From positions 744,001 to 808,000 of the forward strand of contig NAJO01000008.1 of assembly GCA_002077065.1 (NCBI GenBank): a DNA stretch of 64,000 bases, given 5' to 3'. Within the stretch, counting starts at the first letter, position 1. The number at the start of each line of letters is the position of its first letter. The DNA is from Cryoendolithus antarcticus (taxonomy: Eukaryota > Ascomycota > Dothideomycetes > Cladosporiales > Cladosporiaceae). Positions 43,468 through 54,011 of the stretch are shown here, piece by piece. A model generated the notes under the pieces. That model was not told the DNA's origin, did no database searches, and saw nothing but the letters and a program-made list of their open reading frames with translations. A program made the translations under genes and the position numbers.

Positions 43468-43721
43468 GATTGCTTGTGGTTGAAGAGGATATATATCGAA
43501 CACGTCCTGAGATAAGCTGCGGTGATTGTGGGCCTCAGACTCTGGATGAACAGTCTCGGTATATTGGTGGACCAGTCCTGTGTTGCTGATATCCGGCCTG
43601 GGCTAGATGATCGATCTGGACACGGCTTGCTGATACTCTTCAAGGTCGCGTGTACAATACCTCGAAGGTAGGGTAGGTAGACTAGTCACAGTTAGAGACC
43701 ATCAATGCTGTGTCGAAGTAG

Positions 43722-44150
43722 GCTGTGGCAGTATGAGTGGAAGCAAGAGGAACAAGAAATGCAAAATTTACTAAATAGTCCACTGGTAAGGAGAGCAATC
43801 TTTCTGCGAGCACGGAAAGGAACAACACATACCTTGTCGACGCATTGTGCAGTCTCATGCTTGACTTTGACAACTTCCGTGGGAGCCAATGTTAAGTTTC
43901 GTGAGTATAGAGTGAAGTCTAGTAGGGCATGCAAGCTATTGGATCGCACGGAAATAATATCCAGAAAGACAAGTGCGTCCAATTTGAAGACTTGCGCCTG
44001 GCGGAACAGTCGAGCTACAGTAGTCACTGAGCGCGTAGTCGCGCTGGCGAGGCCAGCAGTGCATTTGATTGCTTCTAGAAACCCAAATGTTGTGATTGTC
44101 TCGACGTCGCTTGTGATCCTCGCGGCGAGCGATTGCTCTCGTTGAAGCAT
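43722..44150 (-). CDS. Doubtful small gene, possibly spliced
   Basis: The 765-bp gap 43468-44232 contains a minus-strand frame from a real ATG at 44150. It runs 106 codons to CVDK and meets a consensus donor (GTATGT at 43832). A possible acceptor (CCACAG, exon from 43722) would end the protein six codons later. The product is Thr/Val/Ala-rich and partly helical (FGFLEAIKCTAGLASATTRS). No family recognised. The opposite strand also has a 146-codon frame, so either may be chance. Confidence 0.25.
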
Positions 44151-44232
44151 GTCAGTGGCGACGAGCTAGCACTATCCTCCCACTCTGGACGGGCTGTAGA
44201 AATGTGCTTCTTGCGAGCGCCATGCCAGGAGC

Positions 44233-45115
44233 TCAGTCCCGGTACAGATCCTCGAGATGGCCGACCATCTTTCTCCGTAGAAGCAGCAACTCGTGATCCG
44301 TCACTGGGGTGCTCCATTTCGGCCGACTTGCTGACAGTTGATGCTGTACCTCCTGATCTGTCGCTGTAATGACGAGGTCTTCGTTGGTTCCGAAGAATGG
44401 AACACCCAAGCCTTTCAGCTCAGTGGTCATCGCCGCCTCCATCGTCTGCTGAGCAGCATGAACCTTGCGATCAAATGTCGCCAGCTCATTTGCCTTGTTG
44501 GCTTCAACATCCACGTCCGCATGATCAGGTCCACTCTCGGTCTCTGCGTTGCCGTTGAGAGATTGTAATATTGACATAGCTTGCGAAGCTGACGAGGCTC
44601 GGCTGGACTGAGTAGTCTTTAAGGCCTGCCGCTCGCTATACCATCGCATCTCGTGTGCACGCTGATCTTGCATCATCTGAGCACTGTCAATGGGAACCGT
44701 CACAAGGAACAAGGAAACACAAGCCTACCTTCTTGATGCTGAGCTCGAAGGCTTTGTTCTGCGCAGCGATCTTGGTGACACAACGCAAGCCATCTTGCCA
44801 GACGGTGATCTTGGCAGGATCTATAACAGAGACTGGTGATGTTGTTGGCGTAGCAGAGCGGCTTTGAGGGCGACCTCGAAGGCGAGGATCATGTGGGTGT
44901 AGGTTTGGCGCAGAGGACTCGGCTAAAGATCGTGGCTGGGTTGTAGATGACGATGGACCTGGAGAGCTGTATGGATCGCTATCACGGGCTACATCAATGT
45001 CGTTGCCATTGGTATGTGGCGTGGGATACAATGGCCGTAAGGGCTGACCTCCTCCTGGCTGGCTCAGCTGCGCGAGTGTTGCAAGAATAGCATCGAGATC
45101 TTGCGGTTGCGACAT
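44233..45115 (-). CDS. DUF2458-like coiled-coil protein
   Basis: Exon 1 45115-44729, exon 2 44676-44233, 52-nt intron (GTAGGC donor, CTCAG acceptor), 276 aa. The N terminus MSQPQDLDAILATLAQLSQP is a characteristic start of a fungal family I associate with DUF2458. A Pro/Ser-rich linker follows, then a long helix that crosses the intron (KITVWQDGLRCVTKIAAQNK, then MMQDQRAHEMRWYSERQALK), and a C-terminal helix with LGVPFFGTNEDLVI and LLRRKMVGHLEDLYRD. No catalytic motif; a subunit or adaptor is likely. It is divergent from the gene at 45300, with 184 bp between starts. Confidence 0.7.
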
Positions 45116-45299
45116 TGCGCGCTACGGAGGCGGCCAAACCTTCGGACGAGGTGCACACTGCACAACAGTGGGCAATATGTGGATATTCATGAGAAGGGGG
45201 AGGAGCTTCGACAATGCGGCAGAGTCCGCCGCTAAGGAACCTTCCATCGCATTGACAACATACACTGTCGACATGCGTGCTATTCGCACCCGGTCATAG

Positions 45300-46232
45300 A
45301 TGTATCGCCATGTAGTTCTCCGATCCAGGGCAAGATTTCCCGCCCAGCGATGTTCTACAATTCGCCGCCATGCTGGTACAGCCAGTCTCGAGACAGAGCA
45401 GATCTTGGACTTCCTCGGAGACGAAGACAAGCGCCTTCTCGAGAAAGCCGGCCACGATGCGGACCGCATGATTGAGACCTCACACGCCGTGCTTGAAGCT
45501 GTGAAGTCTATATCTTCGGAGATCCGCTTAGCAAACTCGGCCGCAGTGCCACCATACACGATCTTCTTCCGCGAAGAGCGCATTGGTACCGCGGAAAGGG
45601 CTGCTGCGAACACTACGGCGCACATCGAGAACCTCAAGAAGCACTTCAGGGATCAGCTGCGAGAACCACGGCGGAGTGCTACTGGTGCTGCTGACGCGAA
45701 CTCGCTGTACTCTGGCGGGCTGGACGAGGACGCGGAGGGCGACACACAGGAGTCTAAGAAGATCCACAGGGATGCTGCTGCAGCGAGAGCGAAGGACGCT
45801 GCTGAGAGATATGCACAGATGGTGCGGGACTTCACCGGTGTGGTGGCTAGAACGGGCACGGCAGATGTCTCTGTAGAGAGGACAGCGAACCCGTTTGCGA
45901 GAACGATTCCAGCGGAAGCGAGCGCTGATGGGGCACCATCGGAGAGTGGCTTCAAGATCAGACTTGGAGCTCCTGGAGCTGCGGACATCGCGAGACCCAC
46001 ACAGCTCGACGCCACTGGTACAGCAGCAATTGCGACACCACGCATGATCGAGAAGACGGGTGCCCACAAGCATGATGGCGACATTCAATCGGGCGCTACC
46101 ACAACAGCAACAGCATTAGCTACTGACGATGCAGGCAATTCGTCCGCTACAGACACTGCTGGGCGCAAGCCGAAGCCGTCTTCGTCGATGCTCGGATTGC
46201 TCAACAGACTGAAACAACGATCTGGCTCGTGA
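45300..46232 (+). CDS. Unrecognised protein, possible mitochondrial presequence
   Basis: 310 aa, intronless. Residues 1-28 are Arg/Ser/Ala-rich without acids (MYRHVVLRSRARFPAQRCST), compatible with a mitochondrial presequence. A helical region follows (LETEQILDFLGDEDKRLLEK and on to about residue 125), then an Ala/Thr/Asp-rich low-complexity region, and the end SSSMLGLLNRLKQRSGS, an amphipathic helix. No family recognised. It shares a short divergent promoter with the DUF2458-like gene. Confidence 0.6.
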   Translation: MYRHVVLRSRARFPAQRCSTIRRHAGTASLETEQILDFLGDEDKRLLEKAGHDADRMIETSHAVLEAVKSISSEIRLANSAAVPPYTIFFREERIGTAERAAANTTAHIENLKKHFRDQLREPRRSATGAADANSLYSGGLDEDAEGDTQESKKIHRDAAAARAKDAAERYAQMVRDFTGVVARTGTADVSVERTANPFARTIPAEASADGAPSESGFKIRLGAPGAADIARPTQLDATGTAAIATPRMIEKTGAHKHDGDIQSGATTTATALATDDAGNSSATDTAGRKPKPSSSMLGLLNRLKQRSGS

Positions 46233-46624
46233 GACGAGGCAATCGTTAATTGATGGATCTCAAGGGGCCAGTCTTGCAGTTTGCGTGATTCACATTAATC
46301 ATGCATGTTGCTGTGGTGCACGACACGGCGCTGGCCCATGTTGCGTGCATGTCTTTGTTCTCCTGGAGCTGTCGATAGTCGACGAATTCCTATTGATACC
46401 CACATACGGCGAACACCCATCGGCTTCAACACCATACCTTTGTCCGGCACTTTGCAAGCAGTGGCTTGGCCCTGAAGCAATGCACGGGCAAGCCCGAGAC
46501 TCATAGTCATGCCCGGCTTATGAGTTACGAAGCTTCCCCTTGATACATACACTAGCGATTTGAAGCAAGTGCCTGGACGCTTTCCTGACCGCAACGCCGT
46601 CGCGTTGCGTCACAATCAGCCAAC
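46233..46624. other. Intergenic, nothing recognised
   Basis: 392 bp upstream of the first small secreted protein gene. Confidence 0.5.
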
Positions 46625-47184
46625 ATGAAGCTCTTCGCCGCCATCCTCGCCCTCCTCCTCGCCATCTGCAGCACCGCGAGCGCCTACGAGGGTCCCGACT
46701 GGGGCAGAGGCTGGTGTCGCTCCCTTCACCCCAAAGTATGTGGCGCCATCAACACATTTTGCAACCACGGCTACAGCAGCACGAGCCGGATCGTAAGTCT
46801 CTATTGTAGTACCTGCACAATGTCTAAAAGCAAAAGTGAGGCTGACATACTCTGCCTAGTTCACCGGCGACAACTGGGCGACGAACGGCGTCCGCAACGG
46901 CAATGCCTGGGTTCGCATCGCGCAGAGTTGTGGCGATAGGCAGTACGTGCCGTGGGATGTCTGCTTCAAGCAGTTCTAGTACGTTGATTCGACCCTTTTG
47001 GCAATGGACCCCACTAATGAACGCCACAGCGATATGTGTGTATACGGCACCAAAGAGCGCGGAGAGGCAAACAGAGATTATGGACGCAATGGGTGCCAGC
47101 ATTGGATGTAAGTCATTCCGTTCACGTGGGGTTCAGGCGAAAATGTGTGCCTAACGAAATTCCAGTATCAACAACCCTCCATAG
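46625..47184 (+). CDS. Small secreted Cys-rich protein A (three-gene family)
   Basis: Four exons, 46625-46792, 46860-46978, 47030-47107, 47166-47184; introns 67, 51 and 58 nt; 127 aa. Signal peptide MKLFAAILALLLAICSTASA. The mature protein has seven cysteines, six shared with its two neighbours. Landmarks: GRGWCRSLHPKVC, INTFCNHGY, NAWVRIAQSCGDRQ, YVPWDVCFKQFYDMC, and NGCQHWIINNPP at the C terminus. No catalytic motif; no membrane helix after the signal. Most similar to gene B at 47549-47993 (shared NAWV, PWD.CFKQFYDMC and HWIINNP-type end). Secreted, disulfide-bonded, function unknown; an effector or wall/antimicrobial role is possible but not shown. Confidence 0.8.
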
Positions 47185-47548
47185 AGGACTTACGGCCGAT
47201 ACCCAACCTGACAAACAGGCAGTTGAGTAAATGGATCGATGGTATTGAATCCAATCTCCGAATCTACTCTCATACTCACCGACCATGGCAGTCCATCAAG
47301 TGGCAGCACGTCTGCGCCATTCCCGCATGCAGTTGTTGCTCTACATTCCTCGTCGTCCGTAAAATCTGCGCCAAGACTCCTTGGCGGAGCAAAGACATTC
47401 AATGGATAGCACGACCTGAACTTCCTGAACGGTGAGAGCATGCTTCCTAGACGCGATAATGAAGATGGTGGGTACTTCATGATCTCATACACACCCTGAA
47501 GAGCTCTTCAATCCGAAGCACTTCTCCTACTCTACTCTCCGGCCACGC
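47185..47548. other. Intergenic, nothing recognised
   Basis: 364 bp between the stops of the convergent small secreted protein genes A and B. Confidence 0.5.
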
Positions 47549-47993
47549 TCACGCGGGGTTGTTTATGATCCACTTCTGACATCCAACCCCATCCATCAGT
47601 CCACCATAGTTCCTTGCATTTTCGCCGCGGTTGTTCCCAGAAATACACATATCGTAGAACTGCTTGAAGCATATATCCCACGGAACATACTCATGACGTC
47701 CCCAGCAGGTATGGCCGATATGTACCCACGCGTTGCCATAACGTTGCCCGTTCTGGGCCGCGTTCTCGCCGGTTAGCTAGGGACATAGATCAGCAGAGGA
47801 CCGGAGAAGAAGTTGGGAGGAAGTGATGTACGATTGGGGTTTTGGGGTTGTAGCCGTAGTTGCAGAATTTCTCGATGGCTTTGTGGACGTTGGGGTGCAG
47901 GCGCGCGCATGTGCCTTTGCCCCAGTCGCCTGGAGCGGCTGCGGAGACTGTGTAGGCTGAAAGAGCGGCGAAGAAGAGCGCGAAGTGCTTCAT
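47549..47993 (-). CDS. Small secreted Cys-rich protein B (three-gene family)
   Basis: Two exons, 47993-47832 and 47776-47549, 55-nt intron (GTACAT donor, CCTAG acceptor), 129 aa. Signal peptide MKHFALFFAALSAYTVSA. Six cysteines in the family positions: GTCARLHPNVHKAIEKFC, NAWVHIGHTCWGR, YVPWDICFKQFYDMC, and VGCQKWIINNPA at the end. Intron 1 is at the same place as in genes A and C (after residue 54-56). The second and third introns of gene A are absent, so exon 2 reads straight through. Opposite orientation to A and C. Same uncertainty about function. Confidence 0.8.
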
Positions 47994-48381
47994 GACTGCG
48001 GTGGATGACGCCGAGCGTTGCGTTCTGGGCTTTATGGGTAAGCTCAGTTGGCTGAAATGGACTCTACACAGCTGTAGTGCTCGAATACAGGCGTGCCGGT
48101 CGGGGCTGCCACGATGTCGCTTTGTCTTCGTGGAACAATGTGAGCACCAATGCCGTGTAGCGAAGAGGGCAAAGTACAATACTAAGAAGTCGAGTCTTTG
48201 TCAAATAGCAGCACCGACTTGCGAACAGCGAGTCGAAGAGCAGAGACAATGTACTCACGTGATGTAGCTTGAAGAGACATGTAGTAGTCAGTAGGGTCAA
48301 CTTGCGTCTCCTGTCTTACCTCAAAACCGCATCATAACCATTTCGCTGTCTCTGCACCAAATACGATCATACATCGCCATC
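47994..48381. other. Intergenic region between divergent secreted-protein genes
   Basis: 388 bp between the starts of genes B and C; it must hold both promoters. No further gene or motif seen. Confidence 0.5.
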
Positions 48382-48954
48382 ATGAAATCTATCAACGCCC
48401 TCTTGACAGCCATGCTGGCTTGTGTGTTCTTCGCACAGAATGCGGTCGCGATCGACGACGCAACTCGCTGCTCCCAGAAATATGGCAGCGTCGTCAACGC
48501 TATCGGCAAGTTCTGCACCAAGAATGGACAAATCCCTCTTACGCAGATGGTATGAGCACACCCGGAGATTGATGTGTGGGTGTAGCAGTGCCGTGCTGAC
48601 GTTCTTTCTAGTTCAGTCCTGGCCCATTCACCAACGAGGGCGTGTGGTCCAACGACAAAAAAGTCACAATCTGGTTGAATGGTGCGTCGAAGCGCTTTCC
48701 ATTCCAAGCCAGTGAGACGTAGCTGACAGATCGTCAGGGAACTGCAATCCGAAGCAGTACATTCCTCCTTACTGGTGTTTCAACCAGCTATACAATATGT
48801 GTGCAAACGGGAATAAGAAAGGTGAAAAGCAGCAGCGTTATGGTAAGAAGTGAGAAACTTGGCCGGAGCATGACCCACGAAGCTGACATCTTATACAGGT
48901 ACCAACGGATGCCAGACTTGGAACATCATGGTGCCGAGCTACCATGGGAACTAG
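48382..48954 (+). CDS. Small secreted Cys-rich protein C (three-gene family)
   Basis: Four exons, 48382-48549, 48612-48681, 48738-48842, 48899-48954; introns of 62, 56 and 56 nt; 132 aa. Signal peptide MKSINALLTAMLACVFFAQN. It is the most diverged member. Six cysteines in the family order: TRCSQKYGSVVNAIGKFC, NGNCNPKQYIPPYWCFNQLY, NMCANG, and NGCQTWNIMV. Exon 1 has exactly the length of gene A exon 1 (168 nt) and intron 1 is in the homologous place; the other two introns differ in position from those of A. Function unknown. Confidence 0.78.
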
Positions 48955-49396
48955 TAAGGTTCATAGATGCCAGGAAGATGTAGAGATGTAAAGGCGTATC
49001 GCTCAAGGAAGCACCTGTTCACTTGAGATTTTCAGTGCGCACTCGTACCTCGTAGCCAGCCATACATCTGTGCTCAAGAATCCAGAACACATGCATCTGG
49101 AGTTGATGAGTGCGTTCGCCTGAGGACATTGACGAGTGCGTTCACCTGACGACAAGAGTGCGCAAAAGGTGGATGACGGCATGAGGTTTACAGCAACGAC
49201 CAAGGAATCTGTGATGGAAAGGGAACCCATGCCAAGATTTTGACTCGGGAGGAGCCGCACTGTTCCCGCCGCATTTTGGAAAGACGTGAAGCCGACCGCA
49301 GCAACACATTTTATCTGCAGCGTGACTCACTGCTACGCGCTGCACCGTTAATACTGCTCACTTGTCGACACACGATCCTCCTCCATCACCGCCATC
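48955..49396. other. Intergenic with a short tandem repeat
   Basis: 442 bp before eIF3c. Contains two near-identical 25-base units, listed separately. A pyrimidine-rich stretch precedes the ATG at 49397. Confidence 0.5.
49104..49154. repeat. Two-copy tandem repeat, period 26 bp
   Basis: Units 49104-49128 and 49130-49154 share the core gagtgcgttc(g/a)cctga, differing at three positions. Two copies only; no longer array. Confidence 0.7.
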
Positions 49397-51979
49397 ATGT
49401 CTCGATTCTTCCACGGCAGCGACAGCGAGAGCTCCAGCTCCGACGAGGAATTCGACGTCAATGACCCAGCAGCAGAGGACTCCGCGGACGAATCCTCAGA
49501 GGAGGATTCGGATGCGGGAAGCGGAGACGACAGCTCGAGTGACAGCGATGAGGCGACTGGGGCTAACAAGTTCTTGAAGTCAAGCGACGACGAATCAGAG
49601 TCAGGCAGCGATGAGGAGAAAGTCACAATCGTCAAGTCTGCACGAGACAAACGCTTTGACGAGCTCGAAGCGATCATCAGACTCATTGAGAATGCTCAGA
49701 GGATCTCGGATTGGTCGGTGATCAACGACCAGTACGACAAGATGAACCGGCAAATACCCGTCCTGGTGCGCGATCTGGATGGTAAGCCACCGAAGATGTA
49801 CGTCAAGACTATCGCGGAACTGGAGACGTCGGTGTCGGAGGCTTTCGAGAAGCAAAAGGTCACGCCGAAGAAGATGAACCCGATCGCGCAGAAGGGAATG
49901 AATGCGCTCAGGCAGAAGATCAAGAAGAACAACCGTGACTATGCTACAGAACTCACTGCATTCCGAGAGGATCCCGATGCGTTCATGAAGGAGGATGTTG
50001 TCGAGGAGGTTGTTGTGGCACACAAGAAGACGAAAAGCAAGTCAGCACTTCTGTCCCAGAACCCAGACAACATCGAGGGTGGCGACGATGGCTTCACCAT
50101 GGTTGGAGCTGGTGGCAAGGCGATGATCTACACGCCAGAGAGCATATTGAAGCATCTTCGATCGATTGTGGAATCGCGAGGCAGGAAGAACACGGACAGG
50201 CTGGAGCAGATCCGCATTATGGAGAGGCTCTTTGATGTAGCGGTCAGCGACTACCAGCGTGTGCGTGTGCTACTCAGCTTGATCTCCACCCGCTTTGATC
50301 TAAACTCTGGAACTGGCGCCGAGATGAACAAGGAGCAGTGGAAGCTGGCACAGCAGGGTATTGCTACGCTCCTGGAGGTCCTCGAGGCAGATCACGACAT
50401 GATTGTCGTACCTGAGGGAGCAGAAGAGTGGGAGGATGATGACAAGCAGCCCACGATCACCCCAGGAGAGCTCTTCAAGATTCCCGGCAATGTCGTTGCA
50501 TTCGTTGAGCGACTCGATGATGAGCTGAACCGCAACTTGCAAAACCTCGATCCCCACACAGCTGAGTATGTCGAGCGCTTGACTGACGAGGGCGTACTGT
50601 ACGCCAATATCCTACGCTGCATGATTTACAGCGAGCGTCTGAAGGCCGACAAACGCATTGAGCTGTCGCAAGCCAACGTCAACCAGATCGTCATCCGCCG
50701 CCTCGAGCATGTCTACTTCAAGCCCGCGCAGGTCGTCACAATCATGGAGGAGAACACATGGCGCGCAATCCCGGAAACGCTCGACTCGACCATCACACCA
50801 CGCAGTCAAAGCAACGACGTCTCGACTCTTGTCGAGACCCTCTGCGGCTACCTGTTCCAGAATGATGCTGGTATCAGCCGAGCTCGCGCCATGCTGTGCC
50901 AGTGCTACCACTCTGCTCTTCACGACCAGTACTTCAAGGCACGCGACATGATGCTCATGTCCCATCTCCAAGAGACCATCACCTCCTTCGACATCTCCAC
51001 ACAGATTCTATATAACCGCACCCTGACTCAAGTCGGTCTGTGCGCATTCCGCGCCGGACTGATCTACGAGTGCCAGAACAGCCTGCAAGAGATCTGCGGC
51101 AGCCAGCGCCAAAAAGAGCTTCTCGCGCAAGGTCTGCAGATGCAACGCTACAGCCAAATCACACCCGAGCAAGAGCGCATGGAGCGCCAACGCCAGCTTC
51201 CTTTCCACATGCACATCAACCTCGAGCTCCTCGAGTGCGTCTACCTCACCTGCTCCATGCTGCTTGAGATCCCTCTCCTCGCTCAAGTCGGCTCTAGCCC
51301 AGATGTGCGCAAGCGCGTCATCTCGAAATCTTACCGCCGGATGTTGGAGTACCACGAGCGCCAGATCTTCACTGGCCCACCAGAGAATACCCGCGATCAC
51401 GTCATGCTCGCCTCGAAAGCGCTCGCTGCAGGGCTGTGGAAGCACGCTGCTGAGCTCATAACATCGATCAAGATCTGGGAGCTGATCCCGAACAAGGATG
51501 GTATCATCACCATGCTCGCGGCTCAGATCCAAGAAGAGGGTCTTCGTACATACCTCTTCACCTACGCGCCTTTCTACGACACGCTGTCTGTCTCGAAGCT
51601 CGCTGGCATGTTCGAGCTCTCGGAGAACAAGATCACTGCCATTGTGTCGAAGATGATCCACCATGAGGAGCTTGCGGCTGCGCTTGATCAAGTCAACTCG
51701 GCGATCATCTTCCGGAAGGGCGTTGAGCTGAGTAGACTGCAGAGCTTGGCACTGACGCTGAGCGACAAGGCATCTAATCTCATCGAGAGCAACGAGAGGG
51801 TACTGGAGCAGAGGACTCAAGGCACTAGTAATGCCTTTGAGAGGCAACCTCAGCGCGGCGGCAGAGGTGGACGTGGAGGTCGCGGAAGGGGAGGTGGGCG
51901 TGGTGCACAGGGCGCGCCACAACGGGGTGGTGGAGGTTTCACTGGTGGTGCGCTGGGTAATGCTATTCGGGCTCAATAG
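49397..51979 (+). CDS. NIP1: Translation initiation factor eIF3 subunit c
   Basis: 860 aa, intronless, ATG in the context gccatcATGt. N terminus [20 protein letters not shown] is the signature acidic eIF3c start (it binds eIF1 and eIF5). Then [20 protein letters not shown], the long helical repeat region with [18 protein letters not shown], and the C-terminal PCI module at about 600-770 ([50 protein letters not shown]). The tail is an Arg-Gly-rich stretch ([18 protein letters not shown]) likely to bind RNA. Length equals the usual fungal size. Essential scaffold of the 43S pre-initiation complex in the cytosol. Convergent with the MCP1-like gene. Confidence 0.95.
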   Translation: MSRFFHGSDSESSSSDEEFDVNDPAAEDSADESSEEDSDAGSGDDSSSDSDEATGANKFLKSSDDESESGSDEEKVTIVKSARDKRFDELEAIIRLIENAQRISDWSVINDQYDKMNRQIPVLVRDLDGKPPKMYVKTIAELETSVSEAFEKQKVTPKKMNPIAQKGMNALRQKIKKNNRDYATELTAFREDPDAFMKEDVVEEVVVAHKKTKSKSALLSQNPDNIEGGDDGFTMVGAGGKAMIYTPESILKHLRSIVESRGRKNTDRLEQIRIMERLFDVAVSDYQRVRVLLSLISTRFDLNSGTGAEMNKEQWKLAQQGIATLLEVLEADHDMIVVPEGAEEWEDDDKQPTITPGELFKIPGNVVAFVERLDDELNRNLQNLDPHTAEYVERLTDEGVLYANILRCMIYSERLKADKRIELSQANVNQIVIRRLEHVYFKPAQVVTIMEENTWRAIPETLDSTITPRSQSNDVSTLVETLCGYLFQNDAGISRARAMLCQCYHSALHDQYFKARDMMLMSHLQETITSFDISTQILYNRTLTQVGLCAFRAGLIYECQNSLQEICGSQRQKELLAQGLQMQRYSQITPEQERMERQRQLPFHMHINLELLECVYLTCSMLLEIPLLAQVGSSPDVRKRVISKSYRRMLEYHERQIFTGPPENTRDHVMLASKALAAGLWKHAAELITSIKIWELIPNKDGIITMLAAQIQEEGLRTYLFTYAPFYDTLSVSKLAGMFELSENKITAIVSKMIHHEELAAALDQVNSAIIFRKGVELSRLQSLALTLSDKASNLIESNERVLEQRTQGTSNAFERQPQRGGRGGRGGRGRGGGRGAQGAPQRGGGGFTGGALGNAIRAQ

Positions 51980-52230
51980 TGCTGGGCTTGAGCATGGCGT
52001 TCGGTGGTGCATAGTGGGATGAGACTGCGGTTCGCAGATTCGGGAACGCTGAATCCGTAGAAGAAGTTGCCAGACGATGCAATGCATTTGAAACTTGTAC
52101 GTGCTTTTCTCATAAGAACATCTTGCATCGTACAGTCAATATGTATACGCAGAACTCAGAGTAGGGTATCATGCAGCTCCAAATCCCCTCCCACCAGCAC
52201 CTAGGCCTTCACCTTCACCTCCATCTCTTA

Positions 52231-53211
52231 TCACGACCTCACGCCTCCCACCATCCAATTACCCACTATAGGCACACCCCTCAACAAATCATCATACCCC
52301 CGTCCAATCCACCCTCCGGCCTCCCCCGCCCTTCCCACAACCTCAAGCCCCCCAGCCATCCACACCACCGTCACCAAAGCCGAGATCCCATGTATAATCC
52401 ACCTCCTGCTCGCCCGTTGCGCATCCCCGTTCCCATTCTGCGCTGAGATATTCTCCGGCAGCACACCAGCCCACTTCGCAACACCCCACGTGAAATGCCA
52501 CACAGCCGTGCCCACTAACGCCGTGTAGCCCAGATACGAGATCATCGGTGCGCGCGCGAAGCCGTGGGAGACGTATGAAAGGTTTATGTTTGAGCTGCCG
52601 CCCTCTGCGCGTGCGGGTATGATGCGGTTGACGAGTGTATGCGCCGCTACGATCGGCACCAGCGCGTACCCGAGCTTTGATTGCGAGGACAGAGCCGGCC
52701 AGAGCGCAGAGCGGTATTTGCGTTTCTCCTCTCTCGTCTCGGCGCCGTATCGCGCAGCGGCGAGGTTTCGGCGATAGAGGCGCAAGCCTACGCCTGAGGC
52801 GACGTGGACTACCAATGGCGCGATTATGAGGAGGGGCTCGGCTATGGGCCAGGATTGGTAGTAGGGTCGCGTTAGGAGGAGGTAGGGTTCTGATGCGGGG
52901 ACGCTCTGGGTTAAGAGAGGGATCAGGGAGGTGTTTGTTATGTGTGCTGTTGCGAAGGCGAGGAAGGTTAGGGAGGAGAATTTCTGGAGGCGGAGGAGGT
53001 AGTAGATAGGCGTGTGGCTGTTGCCGGAGAGGCCGAGGTGAGAGGATGGAGGAGAGGATTGGGATGGTGGGGGTCGAGTTGAGGGATTTGAGGGGTCTGA
53101 GGGTGGGAAGTAGGAGTCGGGGGAATTGTCTTCGAGGTGGATTGGGGTTTCTTCTATTGGGGAGGGATCGAGGGATTGGAGGAGCTCGAAGGGGTTGTCG
53201 CGGTCGGCCAT
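52231..53211 (-). CDS. MCP1: MCP1-like mitochondrial membrane protein (DUF1691)
   Basis: 326 aa from the ATG of MADRDNPFELLQSLDPSPIE; 44 upstream codons are open but leader-like. The N terminus is a short acidic motif region and a Pro/Ser-rich linker (to about 75). It is followed by five or so hydrophobic segments: YLLRLQKFSSLTFLAFATAH, a LIIAPLVVHVASGVGLRLYR segment, YALVPIVAAHTLVNRIIPA, YLGYTALVGTAVWHFTWGVA and WIIHGISALVTVVWMAGGLE. The conserved His residues in VVHVASG, AAHTLVNR and VWHFTWG mirror the heme-binding-like pattern of the DUF1691/Mcp1 family, outer mitochondrial membrane proteins whose overexpression rescues lipid-transport (ERMES) mutants. Assignment by pattern. Confidence 0.82.
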   Translation of the reverse strand: MADRDNPFELLQSLDPSPIEETPIHLEDNSPDSYFPPSDPSNPSTRPPPSQSSPPSSHLGLSGNSHTPIYYLLRLQKFSSLTFLAFATAHITNTSLIPLLTQSVPASEPYLLLTRPYYQSWPIAEPLLIIAPLVVHVASGVGLRLYRRNLAAARYGAETREEKRKYRSALWPALSSQSKLGYALVPIVAAHTLVNRIIPARAEGGSSNINLSYVSHGFARAPMISYLGYTALVGTAVWHFTWGVAKWAGVLPENISAQNGNGDAQRASRRWIIHGISALVTVVWMAGGLEVVGRAGEAGGWIGRGYDDLLRGVPIVGNWMVGGVRS

Positions 53212-54011
53212 GGCGGCGGTGAGCAATTTGAGAGGGAGAGGGAGGCGGTGTGTTGCAGGCGAGCAAGGTGAAGAATGAACGTTTGGACTGCAGAGATGTA
53301 TATTCAAACGAATGCGACGATATCGAGGTCCATGTACTAGCATCGACTTGAGCCTACCGGAACGCCTCCCGCAAGCTTGTAATTCTTAATCCTGCCACGT
53401 TGTATCGATGCATCAATGTGATGGCATAGTACGCTTGCTTTTGCATGCCGATCTAGCGTTGAATCGAGCGGCTACCGTGGTCCTCGCAAAGGGAGAGGTC
53501 CTATCGAATCCTACTGTAGCATCAACATGCACGACGGTCGGAAATTGCCGAATCTGGCAAAGCGACCGCGCCGTGGTTGACGATCAGCCGCCAGACCCAC
53601 GAAGGATGGCACATGTAACTTGGATGTATGGCGCGATGTTCGCAGACGCTAGCCTGTAAGCGAGGAGCTGCATCGAGACAATCGGATACTCGGCACAGGT
53701 AATCACTATAAGGTACTGACTGTTCATATTGACTCCGGCCTTGAATCTCACCTCTTCTCTTTCCATCAAGCTCCCCGAGCTAAACAAGGGTCTGAACGCT
53801 GACACGCAATAGCAAGACTCCTGCTACCGAGAAGCGTGGCGCTAACACGGCCATCACGCGACTGACATCCAATTTCCACTAGCATTGCAGTCGAACTGCC
53901 CTCGTTGCGAGCTGATCCTTACAGCTTCCTTCGAGCGCCCAACTTTCGAAACAAAAGCAACCAAGTACTGATAATACAGCGACCCTATCGCGAATCTTCC
54001 AGAACTTCACC
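53212..54011. other. Intergenic region between divergent genes
   Basis: 800 bp between the starts of the MCP1-like and GMC genes. Nothing recognised inside. Confidence 0.5.

Noticed and set aside
43705..44145. 146-codon plus-strand frame opposite the doubtful gene
   Set aside because: No recognisable character and no upstream promoter-like sequence; the minus-strand reading with a consensus donor is slightly better but also weak.
51008..52087. 359-codon minus-strand frame
   Set aside because: Antisense of the eIF3c C-terminal region; the eIF3c frame has unmistakable family motifs.
52343..53266. 307-codon minus-strand frame rich in Arg/Pro/His
   Set aside because: Same-strand shifted shadow of the MCP1-like gene, which shows membrane helices and conserved His.
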